A stretch of DNA of 64,000 nucleotides from Psychrosphaera aestuarii (GTDB lineage Bacteria; Pseudomonadota; Gammaproteobacteria; Enterobacterales; Alteromonadaceae). Under the pieces are notes generated by a model. It was given only the letters and a program-made list of their open reading frames with translations. It made no database searches and was not told where the DNA came from. The first letter of the stretch is position 1; the number at the start of each line of letters is the position of its first letter. Below are positions 44,678-55,369 of the stretch, one piece after another. The position numbers and the translations under genes were made by a program. The stretch lies in assembly GCF_017948405.1 (NCBI RefSeq), contig NZ_CP072844.1, positions 2,976,001-3,040,000 of the forward strand. The letters run 5' to 3'.

Positions 44678-45241
44678 ATGACAGACAAAAAATACATCAC
44701 CTCTCAAGAATTGCTGGTTGATTCTTTTAAGCTAGCTCATAAAGTCTATGAAGACGGCTTTCGTCCAGATTTTATTATTGGGATATGGCGAGGCGGTGCA
44801 CCTATTGGTATTGCGGTTCAAGAATTCTTTGATTTTAAAGAAGTTGAAACAGACCATATTGCGGTGCGAACATCTTCTTATTACGGTATTGGTAAGCAGT
44901 CAAAAGAAATCAAAGTCCACGGCCTACATTACTTAATTGAAAATGCCAACGCCGGTGACAGTTTATTAATCGTTGATGACGTTTTTGATACAGGGCGAAG
45001 CATAGAAGCACTTATTAAACAGATAAAGAGTTTATCTAGGTTAAATACGCCTGCCGACATAAGAATCGCGTGTCCATGGTATAAACCGACTAACTCAAAA
45101 GTAGATATTGTGCCTGACTACTTTGTACAAGAAAGCGATGAATGGTTAGTATTCCCACATGAGCTATCAGGATTAACGCCAGAAGAGCTGCAGTCGGGTA
45201 AAACAGATTTAGCCGAGATTGCCCACTTATTCACAAAATAA
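44678..45241 (+). CDS. Purine phosphoribosyltransferase-like protein
   Basis: 187 residues. A type I PRTase with the PRPP loop LLIVDDVFDTGRSIEAL and an N-terminal IIGIWRGGAPIGIAV. The C-terminal region lacks features that would tell hypoxanthine from xanthine use. Probably cytosolic purine salvage, or a nucleotide-regulated homologue. It starts 37 bases after the anchored protein gene. Confidence 0.85.
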   Translation: MTDKKYITSQELLVDSFKLAHKVYEDGFRPDFIIGIWRGGAPIGIAVQEFFDFKEVETDHIAVRTSSYYGIGKQSKEIKVHGLHYLIENANAGDSLLIVDDVFDTGRSIEALIKQIKSLSRLNTPADIRIACPWYKPTNSKVDIVPDYFVQESDEWLVFPHELSGLTPEELQSGKTDLAEIAHLFTK

Positions 45242-45254
45242 TATTTGGATATAA

Positions 45255-45513
45255 ATGAAGATACTTTCCATATTTGTTTTTACTTTTTTGATTGGTACTT
45301 TTACCAGTGTCAAAGCGCTAGGCGAAACAATATGGAAAGACTTTCGTATCACTTATCTGCAAGGCAATAACTACCTAGTAGGCGATAACAAAAGAGAAAT
45401 TTGGACTTTTGAGCACGCCTCAAAGTCTACATGGGGTGATACGTATTGATAGTTCAGATCAGTTTAGAACCGATGAAAGAAATGTAAATTTACTCATTAA
45501 GGCGCACTTTTAA
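45255..45513 (+). pseudogene. Remnant of a Tsx/OmpK-like outer-membrane channel gene
   Basis: A signal peptide (MKILSIFVFTFLIGTFTSVKA) and an early strand (FRITYLQGNNYLVGD, then TFEHASKSTWGDTY) read out to a TGA at 45447. The +1 frame then continues 21 codons (DSSDQFRTDERNVNLLIKAHF) to a TAA at 45511-45513 with the alternating, F-terminal signature of a beta-barrel's last strand. Tsx/OmpK-like nucleoside channels have a WGD/TFEHA region near the N-terminus and are about 250 residues, so the middle strands are missing. Both ends and the frame change point to an internal deletion. No Shine-Dalgarno-independent evidence of function remains. Confidence 0.5.
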
Positions 45514-45552
45514 AACGTAGCGTACACCTTAACGAGTGTTACTGCGCAACAG

Positions 45553-45798
45553 TTATTCGTCTCTAACAACAATCACTCGCTCACCATTATAGGTCGCGGC
45601 ACTATATATTGCCCATAGATGAATGATTCCAGCCAAAATTGCTGGTACTACAAGAAACCACAATGCATAACCGCCAAACACTAACATTGCGGTTAATATT
45701 GCTGGCAATATTCTGCCTTGTATTAAAAAGCCTAAGCCAGGAAAAAACACATTACATAATGCTGCTATGACATTTCCTGCTGAACCTTGTTGTGACAT
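45553..45798 (-). CDS. Small inner-membrane protein (YqaE/TM2-like)
   Basis: 81 residues with two transmembrane helices around FFPGLGFLIQGRILPAIL and YALWFLVVPAILAGIIHLWAIYSA. The SAGNVIAALCNVFFPGLG..QGR layout is shared with small conserved gammaproteobacterial membrane proteins. Function is unknown. It lies 18 bases downstream of envZ and may share its transcript. Confidence 0.65.
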   Translation of the reverse strand: MSQQGSAGNVIAALCNVFFPGLGFLIQGRILPAILTAMLVFGGYALWFLVVPAILAGIIHLWAIYSAATYNGERVIVVRDE

Positions 45799-45816
45799 AA
45801 CCGACTCTCCTATCTA

Positions 45817-47124
45817 CTATTTTGCTTTTATTGGCAATGTAACTTTTGCAGTCAAACCGCCTTCTTCTCTATTAATCAATACTATTTGACCATTGTGCAT
45901 ATCAATAATTTTTTTAATGATTGCTAAACCTAAACCACTCCCTTCCACACCGCGAGCTGAGTCGCCTTGAGTGAAAGGTTCAAACAGACGTTTCATATCT
46001 TGTTCTGGAATGCCAGGACCGCGATCGGACACTTCAAAGCTGACATTTTGTTTGTCTTGCTCTAAATATGAGCTGACTACAATTTCATCTTTTGAATACC
46101 GTAACGCATTTTCGACTAAATTAGAAATTGCACGTTTAATTGCAACAGGCCTTATCATTACCCGAGGAACCTGTTCATCAAGCTTTAACTCAAAGTTTCT
46201 AGGCCTGTTGACACCTTCAGACTCTACCACATCAGCAATTAGACCGTTGACATCATAATGTTCCATCTCTTCCAACTTATGATGGCGAATATATTCCATA
46301 AATTGGTCAATAATGGCATTCATGTCTTCAATATCATTAATGATACCGTCTCGCAAAAACTGCTCAGTCTCTGACATCATTTCTGTTGCTAAACGAATGC
46401 GAGTAAGTGGCGTTCTTAAGTCGTGAGATACGCCCGCCATTAAAAAGCTTCTATCTTTTTCTAACTGCTGAATACCCGACGACATATGGTTAAACGCTCG
46501 AGTTACCGCGACAACTTCTTCCGATCCACTTTCTTTAAGCTCTGGTGGAAACTCGCCTTTACCTACTTGTTCCGCTGCATGTTTTAGTGATTGTAATGGT
46601 CTATTGAGATGTCTCGCAAAGGTCCAGCCACCAGCAACACTCAAAATACCAATTGCTAAAAGATAAATTAATAACGGCGATAAATCTTTTTTCTTAAATC
46701 CATCAAGCGGGACTTTCACCCAAACATGAGGAGCTTGCGGTGGTCGTATCCAAATATAAAATACGTCCCCCTGAGAAATACGCACTTCTGCCGGCCCACC
46801 TAACTGAGCCGACATTTGAGATGAAAAATAAGGATAGTGCTCAGCTTGGTTTAATCCTTTCTCCACCGCTTGCTGCTCATTTAAAATATTAATGTCGGTG
46901 GCTTCTAGGTATTTTTTTGATAACTCTGCACTAATATTAAACTGGCGTTCATCGGCAATAAAAAGCACTTTAATTTGTTTTGCTAACAAATTATTAATTT
47001 GCTGATAGCTTGGTTCAATAACGTATGAAGCAACACTGTAGTAAGACACGATTTGATTGACGAGCAAAACAAAGCCGATCAAAAATACCGTTTGCCCAAA
47101 TGCACTACGTGGCAATAACTTCAT
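45817..47124 (-). CDS. envZ: Osmosensor histidine kinase EnvZ
   Basis: 435 residues. Two transmembrane helices flank a periplasmic domain ([17 protein letters not shown]...); HAMP ([21 protein letters not shown]); HisKA with H234 in [12 protein letters not shown]; HATPase N box [10 protein letters not shown] and G box GSGLGLAII. Classic EnvZ/OmpR two-component sensor; the partner ompR lies upstream, separated by about 30 bases. Confidence 0.95.
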   Translation of the reverse strand: MKLLPRSAFGQTVFLIGFVLLVNQIVSYYSVASYVIEPSYQQINNLLAKQIKVLFIADERQFNISAELSKKYLEATDINILNEQQAVEKGLNQAEHYPYFSSQMSAQLGGPAEVRISQGDVFYIWIRPPQAPHVWVKVPLDGFKKKDLSPLLIYLLAIGILSVAGGWTFARHLNRPLQSLKHAAEQVGKGEFPPELKESGSEEVVAVTRAFNHMSSGIQQLEKDRSFLMAGVSHDLRTPLTRIRLATEMMSETEQFLRDGIINDIEDMNAIIDQFMEYIRHHKLEEMEHYDVNGLIADVVESEGVNRPRNFELKLDEQVPRVMIRPVAIKRAISNLVENALRYSKDEIVVSSYLEQDKQNVSFEVSDRGPGIPEQDMKRLFEPFTQGDSARGVEGSGLGLAIIKKIIDMHNGQIVLINREEGGLTAKVTLPIKAK

Positions 47125-47155
47125 ACGCCAACCTTATTCACACCTTGGTGAAACA

Positions 47156-47875
47156 CTAGCCTTTCCCATCAGGAATAAACACATAACCAACGCCCCAAAC
47201 CGTTTGAATGTAACGAGGTTTTGTATGATCATCTTCAATCATTTTCCGCAAGCGACTAACTTGCACATCGATACTTCGCTCTAATGCTGAATAATCACGG
47301 CCTCGCGCCATGTTCATCAATTTATCGCGGGATAGCGGCTCTCGTGAGTGGTTAATTAACGCTTTTAAAACCGCAAATTCACCGCTGGTCAATGGCATTA
47401 TTTTGTCGCCATTTCGCATCTCTCTTGTCGCCAAGTTTAAAGTGAATTCACCAAACGTTACCTCTTCTTCCTCAGTGGAAGGCGCACCCGGTACGTCTTT
47501 TGATTTACGGCGTAAAATCGCTTTTATTCGAGCTAACAATTCTCTTGGATTAAATGGTTTTGGCAAGTAGTCGTCTGCGCCTAATTCCAAACCAATAATT
47601 CTGTCAACTTCATCGCCTTTCGCCGTGAGCATAACGATAGGAATTTCATTGTCATTTTGACGAAGTCGTCGACAAATCGATAAACCATCTTCTCCTGGCA
47701 ACATTAAATCTAAAACTAACAAATGAAAGTTTTCACGTTCAAGCAAACGATCCATTTGCTCACTATTTCCTGCAGTGCGAACAATAAATCCTTGTTCCAA
47801 TAAATAGCGTTCTAAAAGACTGCGTAATCGCATATCGTCATCAACAACTAATATTTTGGTAGTTTCGTGTTCCAT
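47156..47875 (-). CDS. ompR: Response regulator OmpR
   Basis: 239 residues. Receiver with acidic residues D12-D14 (VVDDDMRLR), phospho-acceptor D56 (LVLDLMLPGEDG) and K in LPKPFNP; a winged-helix DNA-binding domain follows (LTSGEFAVLKALINHS, SIDVQVSRLRKMI). First gene of ompR-envZ, divergent from greB, as in E. coli. Confidence 0.97.
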   Translation of the reverse strand: MEHETTKILVVDDDMRLRSLLERYLLEQGFIVRTAGNSEQMDRLLERENFHLLVLDLMLPGEDGLSICRRLRQNDNEIPIVMLTAKGDEVDRIIGLELGADDYLPKPFNPRELLARIKAILRRKSKDVPGAPSTEEEEVTFGEFTLNLATREMRNGDKIMPLTSGEFAVLKALINHSREPLSRDKLMNMARGRDYSALERSIDVQVSRLRKMIEDDHTKPRYIQTVWGVGYVFIPDGKG

Positions 47876-48065
47876 ATCAATACCTGTTTAAACCTTAACT
47901 GTTTCGAATATAAAGTAAAACGGTTCGATTGCCAAAGCACCATGCAAACTTGGTTGTTACAAAGTTTGTCAATTGCCTACAAAGTGCGCGGATATAGTAT
48001 TCTGCTAGCCTTGATTTAATTATTATTGCTACAATGATGAGCATATTAAAACTAACTAGAAACCT

Positions 48066-48548
48066 ATGAATACAAACTTAGTTACTCGCGAAGGATATTT
48101 AGCGTTGCAAGCGGAGCTCGACGAGTTGTGGCGGGTAACCCGGCCAGAAATTACTAGAAAAGTAACTTGGGCGGCGAGTTTAGGCGATCGCTCTGAAAAC
48201 GCGGACTACAAAGAAAACAAGCGATTATTGCGACAAATAGATCGCCGTGTTCGGTTTTTAAGAAAACGCCTAGAAGATTTACAAATTGTTGATTATTCAC
48301 CGCAACAAGAAGGTAAAGTATTTTTTGGTGCGTTAGTTGAAATTGAAAATGAACAACAAGAAACTCTGACCTTTAGAATAGTAGGTCCAGATGAAATATA
48401 CGGTCGAAGAGACTACATTTCAATCGACTCACCCATGGCGCGTGCCATCTTGAAAAAGTCGGTAGATGATGAGTTTGAAGTCGACACGCCAAGTGGCAAA
48501 AAGATGTGGTTTGTTAACCATATTTCTTATCCTGCCAAACCCAATTAA
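48066..48548 (+). CDS. greB: Transcription elongation factor GreB
   Basis: 160 residues. N-terminal coiled-coil finger with the acidic tip ([15 protein letters not shown]) and the GreB basic patch, then the C-terminal FKBP-like domain. It reactivates backtracked RNA polymerase. Located between ompR and tex, as in E. coli; 26 bases before tex. Confidence 0.96.
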   Translation: MNTNLVTREGYLALQAELDELWRVTRPEITRKVTWAASLGDRSENADYKENKRLLRQIDRRVRFLRKRLEDLQIVDYSPQQEGKVFFGALVEIENEQQETLTFRIVGPDEIYGRRDYISIDSPMARAILKKSVDDEFEVDTPSGKKMWFVNHISYPAKPN

Positions 48549-48574
48549 TTATTAGTCGTTGGAACCCAATTTTT

Positions 48575-50911
48575 ATGTCTGTTGTTAACACGCAAATTAT
48601 CAATCAAATTTCTGAAGAATTAGCGGTTCGAGCCGAACAAGTTGCTGCCGCTGTCGCCCTTTTAGACGAAGGTTCAACCGTGCCATTCATCGCTCGTTAC
48701 CGTAAAGAAAAAACGGGCGGACTCGACGATTCGCAACTGCGAACTTTAGATACGCGCTTAGGTTATTTAAGAGAATTAGAGGACCGACGTGCCGTTATAA
48801 TTAAGAGCATTACCGAGCAAGATAAGTTAACCCCGGAATTAAAAGCGAGTTTACTCGCCGCTGATAACAAAACACGTCTTGAAGATTTATATCTGCCCTA
48901 CAAACCTAAACGTCGAACCAAAGGCGAAATTGCCAAAGAGCAAGGTTTAGAGCCTCTTGCAGACGCACTTTACAATGATCCTATGTTAGACCCTGATACT
49001 GAAGCAAATAAGTACGTTGGTGATTTAGTCGCAGATACAAAGGCGGCATTAGATGGCGCAAAGTTTATTTTAATGGAACGTATTGCGGAAAATGCTGACC
49101 TATTAAACAAAGTTCGTCGCTACGTTCGTCAAAATGGCTTTTTAGAAAGTAAGGTCATTGCTGGAAAAGAAAAGGAAGGCGCGAAGTTTCAGGATTATTT
49201 CGAGCACTCGGAACTTGCAACTAAAATACCGTCACACCGCTTATTAGCTATGTTACGTGGTCGCAACGAGGGCATCTTACAATTATCACTAAACGCCGAT
49301 CCAGGCCAAGAAGATGTGGTTCGCGAGTCACAATGTGAAAACATTATCGCAGAACATTTTGATTTGCGGTTTAATCAAAAAGCAGCAGATAAGTGGTTAA
49401 AAACAGTTGTGCAATGGGCTTGGAAAATAAAAATATCTTTATCCATTGAAAATGAGTTGATGACTGAATTAAGAGAGAATGCGGAACAAGAAGCAATTCG
49501 TGTTTTTGCCAAAAACTTAAGTGACTTATTAATGGCGGCACCAGCAGGAGCCAAAACAACTATTGGTATTGATCCTGGTTTCAGAACCGGATGTAAAATC
49601 GCCGTTGTGGATAAAACGGGGAAACTACTCGATACAGCAACCATTTATCCACATGAGCCACAAAACCATTGGGATAAATCAATTCGAACTATTGAGCATT
49701 TAGCACGAACTCATAAAGCTGAACTTATTGCCGTAGGTAACGGAACGGCATCTCGTGAAACTGACAAGTTAGCCGCTGAGGTAATCAAAAAAGCATCGGA
49801 ACTCAAGCTTACCAAAATCATGGTTAGCGAAGCTGGCGCCTCTGTTTATTCTGCAAGTGAATTTGCGTCTAATGAATTCCCTGACTTAGATGTTTCAATT
49901 AGAGGGGCCGTGTCGATTGCTCGACGTTTGCAAGACCCACTAGCTGAGTTGGTAAAAATTGAACCTAAATCTATTGGTGTTGGCCAGTATCAACATGACG
50001 TTAGTCAAAGCTTACTATCTAAAAGCTTAGAAGCCGTTGTAGAAGACTGTGTAAATGCGGTCGGTGTTGATTTAAATACAGCGTCTGTGCCTTTGTTAAC
50101 ACGTGTCTCTGGCTTAAATAAAACATTAGCAAATAACATTGTAAAATTCCGCGATGAAAACGGTCGCTTTAACAACCGTAAAGAATTAAAAAAAGTAGAG
50201 CGTCTTGGACCAAAAGCATTTGAACAATGTGCTGGTTTCTTAAAAATTGCCAATGGTGACAATCCACTTGATGCATCGTCTGTCCACCCTGAGGCTTACC
50301 CTGTCGTTAAAAACATCATAGAAACCCATAACCGTGCTGTTAATGATATCATCAACAACCATGAGTTCTTGTCGACCTTAAATGTGAATGACTTTATTAG
50401 CGATGACTTCGGGTTACCTACGATAAAAGACATTGTTAAAGAACTTGAAAAGCCTGGTAGAGATCCTCGTCCTGAATTTAAAACTGCGACCTTCAAGGAA
50501 GGCGTAGAAAAGATAAGTGACTTAACACCTAGCATGATTTTAGAAGGTGTCATCACTAACGTAACCAACTTCGGTGCTTTTGTTGATATCGGTGTTCATC
50601 AAGATGGTTTAGTACATATATCATCTTTAACCGATAAGTTTGTGTCGGATCCGTCAGAAGTTGTCAAAGCCGGCGATATAGTTAAAGTTAAGGTGCTAGA
50701 AGTGGATGCAAACCGTAAACGTATTAGCTTAACAATGCGTTTAGAGGAGCAGCCTAAAGCCGCTTCTGAACACAAAAAAGCAAACACTGATAATCGTAGT
50801 CAGACTAAAAGAACGGCATCGCCAAAAACAAATAAACAAAGTAATGGTGGCTTTGGCGGTATGGTGAACAGTGCCTTTGCAGATGCGTTTGCAAACGCGA
50901 AGAAAAAGTAA
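48575..50911 (+). CDS. tex: Tex-family RNA-binding transcription accessory protein
   Basis: 778 residues. Tex N-terminal helices ([18 protein letters not shown]), YqgF/RNase H-like ([16 protein letters not shown]), helix-hairpin-helix ([20 protein letters not shown]), and a C-terminal S1 RNA-binding domain ([26 protein letters not shown]). Tail is Lys/Ser/Asn-rich. E. coli YhgF orthologue; binds RNA and affects transcription. Operon-like with greB. Confidence 0.95.
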   Translation: MSVVNTQIINQISEELAVRAEQVAAAVALLDEGSTVPFIARYRKEKTGGLDDSQLRTLDTRLGYLRELEDRRAVIIKSITEQDKLTPELKASLLAADNKTRLEDLYLPYKPKRRTKGEIAKEQGLEPLADALYNDPMLDPDTEANKYVGDLVADTKAALDGAKFILMERIAENADLLNKVRRYVRQNGFLESKVIAGKEKEGAKFQDYFEHSELATKIPSHRLLAMLRGRNEGILQLSLNADPGQEDVVRESQCENIIAEHFDLRFNQKAADKWLKTVVQWAWKIKISLSIENELMTELRENAEQEAIRVFAKNLSDLLMAAPAGAKTTIGIDPGFRTGCKIAVVDKTGKLLDTATIYPHEPQNHWDKSIRTIEHLARTHKAELIAVGNGTASRETDKLAAEVIKKASELKLTKIMVSEAGASVYSASEFASNEFPDLDVSIRGAVSIARRLQDPLAELVKIEPKSIGVGQYQHDVSQSLLSKSLEAVVEDCVNAVGVDLNTASVPLLTRVSGLNKTLANNIVKFRDENGRFNNRKELKKVERLGPKAFEQCAGFLKIANGDNPLDASSVHPEAYPVVKNIIETHNRAVNDIINNHEFLSTLNVNDFISDDFGLPTIKDIVKELEKPGRDPRPEFKTATFKEGVEKISDLTPSMILEGVITNVTNFGAFVDIGVHQDGLVHISSLTDKFVSDPSEVVKAGDIVKVKVLEVDANRKRISLTMRLEEQPKAASEHKKANTDNRSQTKRTASPKTNKQSNGGFGGMVNSAFADAFANAKKK

Positions 50912-51017
50912 TTCACAATTACACAATATTTGTACAAAATATTATGCTTAATTAATTGCCAGCGCTCAGTGAGATAGCTAATGCGCTCTGATAATAAAAT
51001 ATAAAAGTGGAGTCAGT

Positions 51018-51968
51018 ATGTTTTCAATTGGATTTTCATTGGCGCGAACAATTACCGTCAATAAGCCTGTTAACGAAGTCATGGCAAAGGTTGGCGATTT
51101 TAATCATTGGGGAGCATGGTCACCTTGGATAATTCAAGAGCCAACATGTCCAGTTTCTGTTATTGGAGAGGCATCAGAAATCGGTCATAAACAAGAGTGG
51201 AATGGCGAACGAATTGGTTCAGGGCAAATGACTCTCATTGAAAAAGTAGAGAGCAAATCATTAAATTACGATCTTGAGTTTTTTAAGCCATGGAAAAGTA
51301 AATCTACAACAAAATTTGAGTTTGTTGCTAAGCAAGATGAAAGCGGTGATGAAATAACTGAAGTAACTTGGTCCATGACAGGTAGCTTGCCATTCTTTCT
51401 GTTTTTTATGAAAAAAATGATGATCGCCCTAGTAAGCTCAGATTACGATCGCGGCCTTAAAATGCTAAAAGACTTTATTGAAACTGGCGAAGTTCTTTCA
51501 CACGTTGAAGTTCAAGGTATTAAAAAACAAAAAGGCTTCCACTACGTTGGTTTTAGACATAAGTGTAAAATTACCGAGGTAAAAGAAGTAATGGGCCCTT
51601 GTTTTCAACAGCTGATTGATGAAAAAGTGCCGTTACCCGATATGATGATCACCATAAGCCATAAGTTTGATTTTGTAACTGGCGAATGTGAACTAACGGG
51701 CGCTTTTGCATATTTTGATAAGCCTAAGTTCGATGTTCCAACCAACATGGTATTTGGCGAGTTACCAGAGCATGAAGCTCTTCAAGTAGATCATACTGGC
51801 AGTTACAATTATCTATCAAACGGCTGGGCAACAGCAAAAGGCTATCAACAATTTGCTAAACTTAAAGCTGCAAAAGGCATAGCAGACTACGAAATATACA
51901 GAAACTCTCCGGCTAGCAAGCCAGAACGAGAGTTACTCACTAGTATTCTACTTCCAATTCAAAACTAA
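51018..51968 (+). CDS. SRPBCC domain plus GyrI-like effector-binding domain
   Basis: 316 residues: an N-terminal SRPBCC/polyketide-cyclase-like domain (about 1-150, RTITVNKPVNEVMAKVGDFNHWGAWSPW) and a C-terminal GyrI-like (AraC effector-binding) domain (KGFHYVGFRHKCKITEV ... HTGSYNYLSNGWATAKGYQ). No DNA-binding domain, so not a transcription factor itself; such proteins may bind a small molecule. GGAG-type Shine-Dalgarno precedes the ATG. Ends at a terminator. Confidence 0.85.
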   Translation: MFSIGFSLARTITVNKPVNEVMAKVGDFNHWGAWSPWIIQEPTCPVSVIGEASEIGHKQEWNGERIGSGQMTLIEKVESKSLNYDLEFFKPWKSKSTTKFEFVAKQDESGDEITEVTWSMTGSLPFFLFFMKKMMIALVSSDYDRGLKMLKDFIETGEVLSHVEVQGIKKQKGFHYVGFRHKCKITEVKEVMGPCFQQLIDEKVPLPDMMITISHKFDFVTGECELTGAFAYFDKPKFDVPTNMVFGELPEHEALQVDHTGSYNYLSNGWATAKGYQQFAKLKAAKGIADYEIYRNSPASKPERELLTSILLPIQN

Positions 51969-51983
51969 TCTGATGCTATGAAC

Positions 51984-52014
51984 AAACCCCAATCTTACGG
52001 TTGGGGTTTTCTTT
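51984..52014 (+). terminator. Intrinsic terminator
   Basis: AAACCCCAA (51984-51992), 8-base loop, TTGGGGTTT (52001-52009), followed by TCTTT. Between convergent SRPBCC and receiver-TPR genes; it also works for the minus strand through its A-run side weakly. Confidence 0.8.
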
Positions 52015-52015
52015 A

Positions 52016-53677
52016 TCATACCGCGACTACGCTCGGCTCATCTCCGTCAACGACCTGCTCTAACTCACTAATAATTTCGTTAAAATGAATCATTTGCGTT
52101 TCGTCTAGATCGCCCACATGTAAGGCTCGAATCGTATTGGACGCCAAGGCTTTTTGGTCTGTATCTAAGCCGTCACTTCGGTGGATTGCTAATAACACTT
52201 TTAATAAACTTAATGCGACTTTCACATTTTTAGGCGTAAGTTGTAGTGCTTGCTCGAGTGATCGTAACGCTGGCGCCATTTTTTTCTTTTTAAAGAATTC
52301 AACCGCCATGCTATTGAGCTGTTTAGGTGTAAAATGAATCTCCGCTTTTTCTTTCGCTTCTTGTTCAACAAACTTACTGGTTACAGCGCCCGCTAAAGAA
52401 TCACAGGCTATTTGTTTTTTCACCGCCTCCAATAATACCAACGCTTCTTCTCGCATACCAAGCTCATGAAATACTTTAACTTTATCTAGATTGTCTTCTA
52501 ATGAATTATTTGGTCGTGTAGATACTTGCATTTCGACTAATCGTTCTGCTTTTGCTTTTTCTTCACGCGCTGTTAATACTCTAGCTCGCACAACAATGAG
52601 CTGCTCTTTAAAATGACCAATATCGTCATATTCAGCTTCAAGTTCGGCGATATATTTATCGACCTTATTTAATAATTCAAAGGTCTCAGATGCATCGACC
52701 GATAGCGCTAAATCAATGCCAGAACGAACCACGTTTAACAACAACTCTGGGGAGTCATGAATAGACTTTTTTGCGAACTTCGCCATGTTCACGGTTGCTT
52801 TGTACTGTTCTCGTTGATCATGGTTTAGTCTAGCCAAATCCCACACTTTTTTGTTTCGCGCTATGTTTCTAGGTGCCAAAGCCGCTGCTTTTTTTATGGT
52901 TTCATAAGCTTCAACAAAATCTTGGTTTTCAACATAATACTGAGCCAATAAGTCATAAGTAGCAAAACGTGTTTCCACCTTTGTAGTTAGGCTTTTTAAT
53001 AACTGCTCGATTTCTTCGATTTTATTCTGTTTTAATAATGCGTTAACAAAACCAAGATACATCCATGAGTTTTTACCGTTCTTTAGCAAGTCTCTGTAAT
53101 AATTTTCAGCGTCTTGATATTCCATTAAGGACAGAAGGCATTCACCTTTTATTCTTAGTAATTGCGGATGATATTTCTTTAATTCAGGGTTTAAAATATG
53201 ACGCTCTATATAGTAAATCGCCTTGCCAAAATCTTTATTATCTATACATTCAAAAACATTGAATAATCGGCGTTTTACCTCAACGGCGTAAGCTAATCTT
53301 TTAATTACTTGTCCGGTATTTAATGGTTTAACCCAGAAGTCATCAGGCTGGAGTTCAGCAATACTATTTACTAGAGTTTCATCTGTCTCAGAGCTCAAGA
53401 AAATAAGAATGGTACTTTTTGAAACATACCCTTTGAACTTCATTTCTTCTAAAATATGAAACCCGTCTTTATCGCTTTTTACATTAAATGCACAGATCAC
53501 TACGTCAAATTGGGTTTCGGCACACAAGCGAAGGCCATAGTATGCGTTTTCGGCACACTTAATATTCCGAATTTCTAAATCATAAAGCGCTCGTTTAAGT
53601 AAATCATGAACAAGTAAATTGTCATCGATAATTAATACATTTAGCTGCTCAATTGGTTTTAAACCTTCAAATTCCAT
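52016..53677 (-). CDS. Receiver-domain protein with degenerate phospho site and TPR repeats
   Basis: 553 residues. N-terminal receiver fold (LNVLIIDDNLLVHDLLKRAL, acidic pair D18-D19, Lys in FWVKPLNT) followed by about ten TPR-like helical repeats (for example EAYETIKKAAALAPRNIAR and PALRSLEQALQLTPKNV). At the phospho-acceptor position, VVICAFNV carries Ala63 instead of Asp. So it probably cannot be phosphorylated conventionally, and may act as a scaffold or pseudo-receiver. It is monocistronic by position; upstream lies the xerC region. Confidence 0.85.
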   Translation of the reverse strand: MEFEGLKPIEQLNVLIIDDNLLVHDLLKRALYDLEIRNIKCAENAYYGLRLCAETQFDVVICAFNVKSDKDGFHILEEMKFKGYVSKSTILIFLSSETDETLVNSIAELQPDDFWVKPLNTGQVIKRLAYAVEVKRRLFNVFECIDNKDFGKAIYYIERHILNPELKKYHPQLLRIKGECLLSLMEYQDAENYYRDLLKNGKNSWMYLGFVNALLKQNKIEEIEQLLKSLTTKVETRFATYDLLAQYYVENQDFVEAYETIKKAAALAPRNIARNKKVWDLARLNHDQREQYKATVNMAKFAKKSIHDSPELLLNVVRSGIDLALSVDASETFELLNKVDKYIAELEAEYDDIGHFKEQLIVVRARVLTAREEKAKAERLVEMQVSTRPNNSLEDNLDKVKVFHELGMREEALVLLEAVKKQIACDSLAGAVTSKFVEQEAKEKAEIHFTPKQLNSMAVEFFKKKKMAPALRSLEQALQLTPKNVKVALSLLKVLLAIHRSDGLDTDQKALASNTIRALHVGDLDETQMIHFNEIISELEQVVDGDEPSVVAV

Positions 53678-53787
53678 TTAACCTTTATTCTCCTGTGTAA
53701 ACTTTTATTAAAAATATTTGTAGGCGGGCATGGCGCATTGTGCCAGTAATTATAGTTCGTTATGCCATTCGTTCATTTATAATATTA

Positions 53788-54708
53788 TTACTTTTTTTTC
53801 GCTCTGGGGTGCGCACTGTCGTAAACAGAGGCTAAGTGCTGGTAGTCGAGGTGTGTATATATTTGAGTAGTCGATAAATTTTGATGACCAAGCAACTCTT
53901 GAACGGCTCTTAAATCACCACTGGACTCTAACATATGACTAGCGAACGAATGTCTCAATTTATGAGGATGAACAACATCGTGAACACCTTGATGTTGAGC
54001 CCAATGCTTGAGTCTCTGATCTATTTGTCTTATTGAAATTGGATTACCCAGCTTACTGATAAATAAAGCATCAATTTGGTGTTTATTAAACTCGCTACGA
54101 TATTTCAACCAATCTTTTAATGCTTGTATCGACATTCTTCCTACAGGTAATACTCGCTCTTTATTGCCTTTACCCAGAACTCGCACTTGTTTATCGTCTA
54201 AATCTATACTGGATAGTGTTAATGTAGCCAACTCTGAAAGTCGCAATCCACTGCTGTAAAACAGCTCTAATATGGCTTTATCTCGATATTCAATAGTCGT
54301 TTCTGGTACAAATGACAGCAACAAATTCATTTCGTCAACCGCTAGATTTTTGGGTAACGCTCGGCCTGATTTTGGCGCTGTAAGCAACTCGCTAGGATCT
54401 GTTTGTGTTATTTGTTTTTGTAGTAAAAACTTAAATAAACCTTTAGCACTGGAAATTTTTGCTTGTATTGAGGCTGGCTTAAGTTGCGCCTTACGGAATT
54501 CTAACACCCACAACTTTAAAGTTTCTGAAGATACGGCACGCCATAACAAAACTTCTTGTGAGTATAAAAACTGGGCTAGATTAGACAAGGTGCGCTGATA
54601 AGAAGAAAGCGTGTGACGAGAGTATCCACGCTCATTTTTTAAGTAATCAAGGTACCGTTGCAATGGTGTACCAAGTGACTCAGGAAAATGCTCCAGCTTT
54701 GTTGCCAT
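53788..54708 (-). CDS. xerC: Tyrosine recombinase XerC
   Basis: 306 residues. N-terminal SAM-like core-binding domain and C-terminal catalytic domain with R (SSGLRLSELATL), H-K-L-R (HPHKLRHSFASHML), H (LGHQNLSTTQIYTH) and the nucleophile Tyr. With XerD it resolves chromosome dimers at dif. Lies at the end of the lysA-dapF-DUF484-xerC run, as in E. coli; 4 bases after the DUF484 gene. Confidence 0.95.
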   Translation of the reverse strand: MATKLEHFPESLGTPLQRYLDYLKNERGYSRHTLSSYQRTLSNLAQFLYSQEVLLWRAVSSETLKLWVLEFRKAQLKPASIQAKISSAKGLFKFLLQKQITQTDPSELLTAPKSGRALPKNLAVDEMNLLLSFVPETTIEYRDKAILELFYSSGLRLSELATLTLSSIDLDDKQVRVLGKGNKERVLPVGRMSIQALKDWLKYRSEFNKHQIDALFISKLGNPISIRQIDQRLKHWAQHQGVHDVVHPHKLRHSFASHMLESSGDLRAVQELLGHQNLSTTQIYTHLDYQHLASVYDSAHPRAKKK

Positions 54709-54712
54709 TTCA

Positions 54713-55369
54713 TTAACGAACTAAATGAACAAAATGACGACTTAATAGCCTAGCAAGTTCTCGAATAAAAAACGTATCCATTTGTGGCTGGAAATGATCT
54801 GCTTCTTTGGCGCCAAATACCGCAATACCAAAAATTTCTTCAGCTTCTTCAGACTCATGCACGACTTCGATTAGCGCCACCGACTTCGCGACGTCATCAA
54901 AAACAATATCCATCAATTCGGTAGATACTCGACCTAAAAAGGTACCTTTGTCGCCTAATTTAGCTTGTAAGTGAAGATAAGCTTCGTCTTGAGGTTGCAA
55001 CAGTCTAAATTGAACTAGGTATAAATGCTCTTGGCAGATACGATTAACAATATCTTCAAGTTGTTGAATGCTTTGACAGCCCACCAGCGAAATATAAATT
55101 TCACTGATTGCTTTAAAAATAACTTCGTTCACCCGAGCGTTACCAATTAACGTGGTTAGCTCTTCTTCCATTTGTGTGATTTTAGCGCGCTGCATTTCTT
55201 GGCGTTTTTCCAATAAGGAAACGGCACCGCGAGAGACATGTGTGATCTGCAGTTGTGTTACCAAGTCTGGATACTTAGCAAAAAAGTCTAGATTTTGCTC
55301 TAGGTATTCCTTTACTAAATCCGCATCTAAAACCAAATCATCTAAATTTGGGGTGACCAGTTTACTCAT
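54713..55369 (-). CDS. DUF484 GAF-like protein
   Basis: 218 residues. N-terminal helical segment ([27 protein letters not shown]) and coiled coil, then a GAF-like domain. This is the YigA/DUF484 family always encoded between dapF and xerC. Function unknown; possibly a nucleotide-sensing adaptor. It overlaps dapF by 4 bases (ATGA), so they are coupled. Confidence 0.9.
   Translation of the reverse strand: MSKLVTPNLDDLVLDADLVKEYLEQNLDFFAKYPDLVTQLQITHVSRGAVSLLEKRQEMQRAKITQMEEELTTLIGNARVNEVIFKAISEIYISLVGCQSIQQLEDIVNRICQEHLYLVQFRLLQPQDEAYLHLQAKLGDKGTFLGRVSTELMDIVFDDVAKSVALIEVVHESEEAEEIFGIAVFGAKEADHFQPQMDTFFIRELARLLSRHFVHLVR

Noticed and set aside
49371..49644. Minus-strand open frames inside tex
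   Set aside because: Antisense shadows of a strongly coding gene.
53788..54708. Phage integrase or mobile element
   Set aside because: The tyrosine recombinase is xerC by neighbourhood and length; no att sites or phage genes adjoin it.
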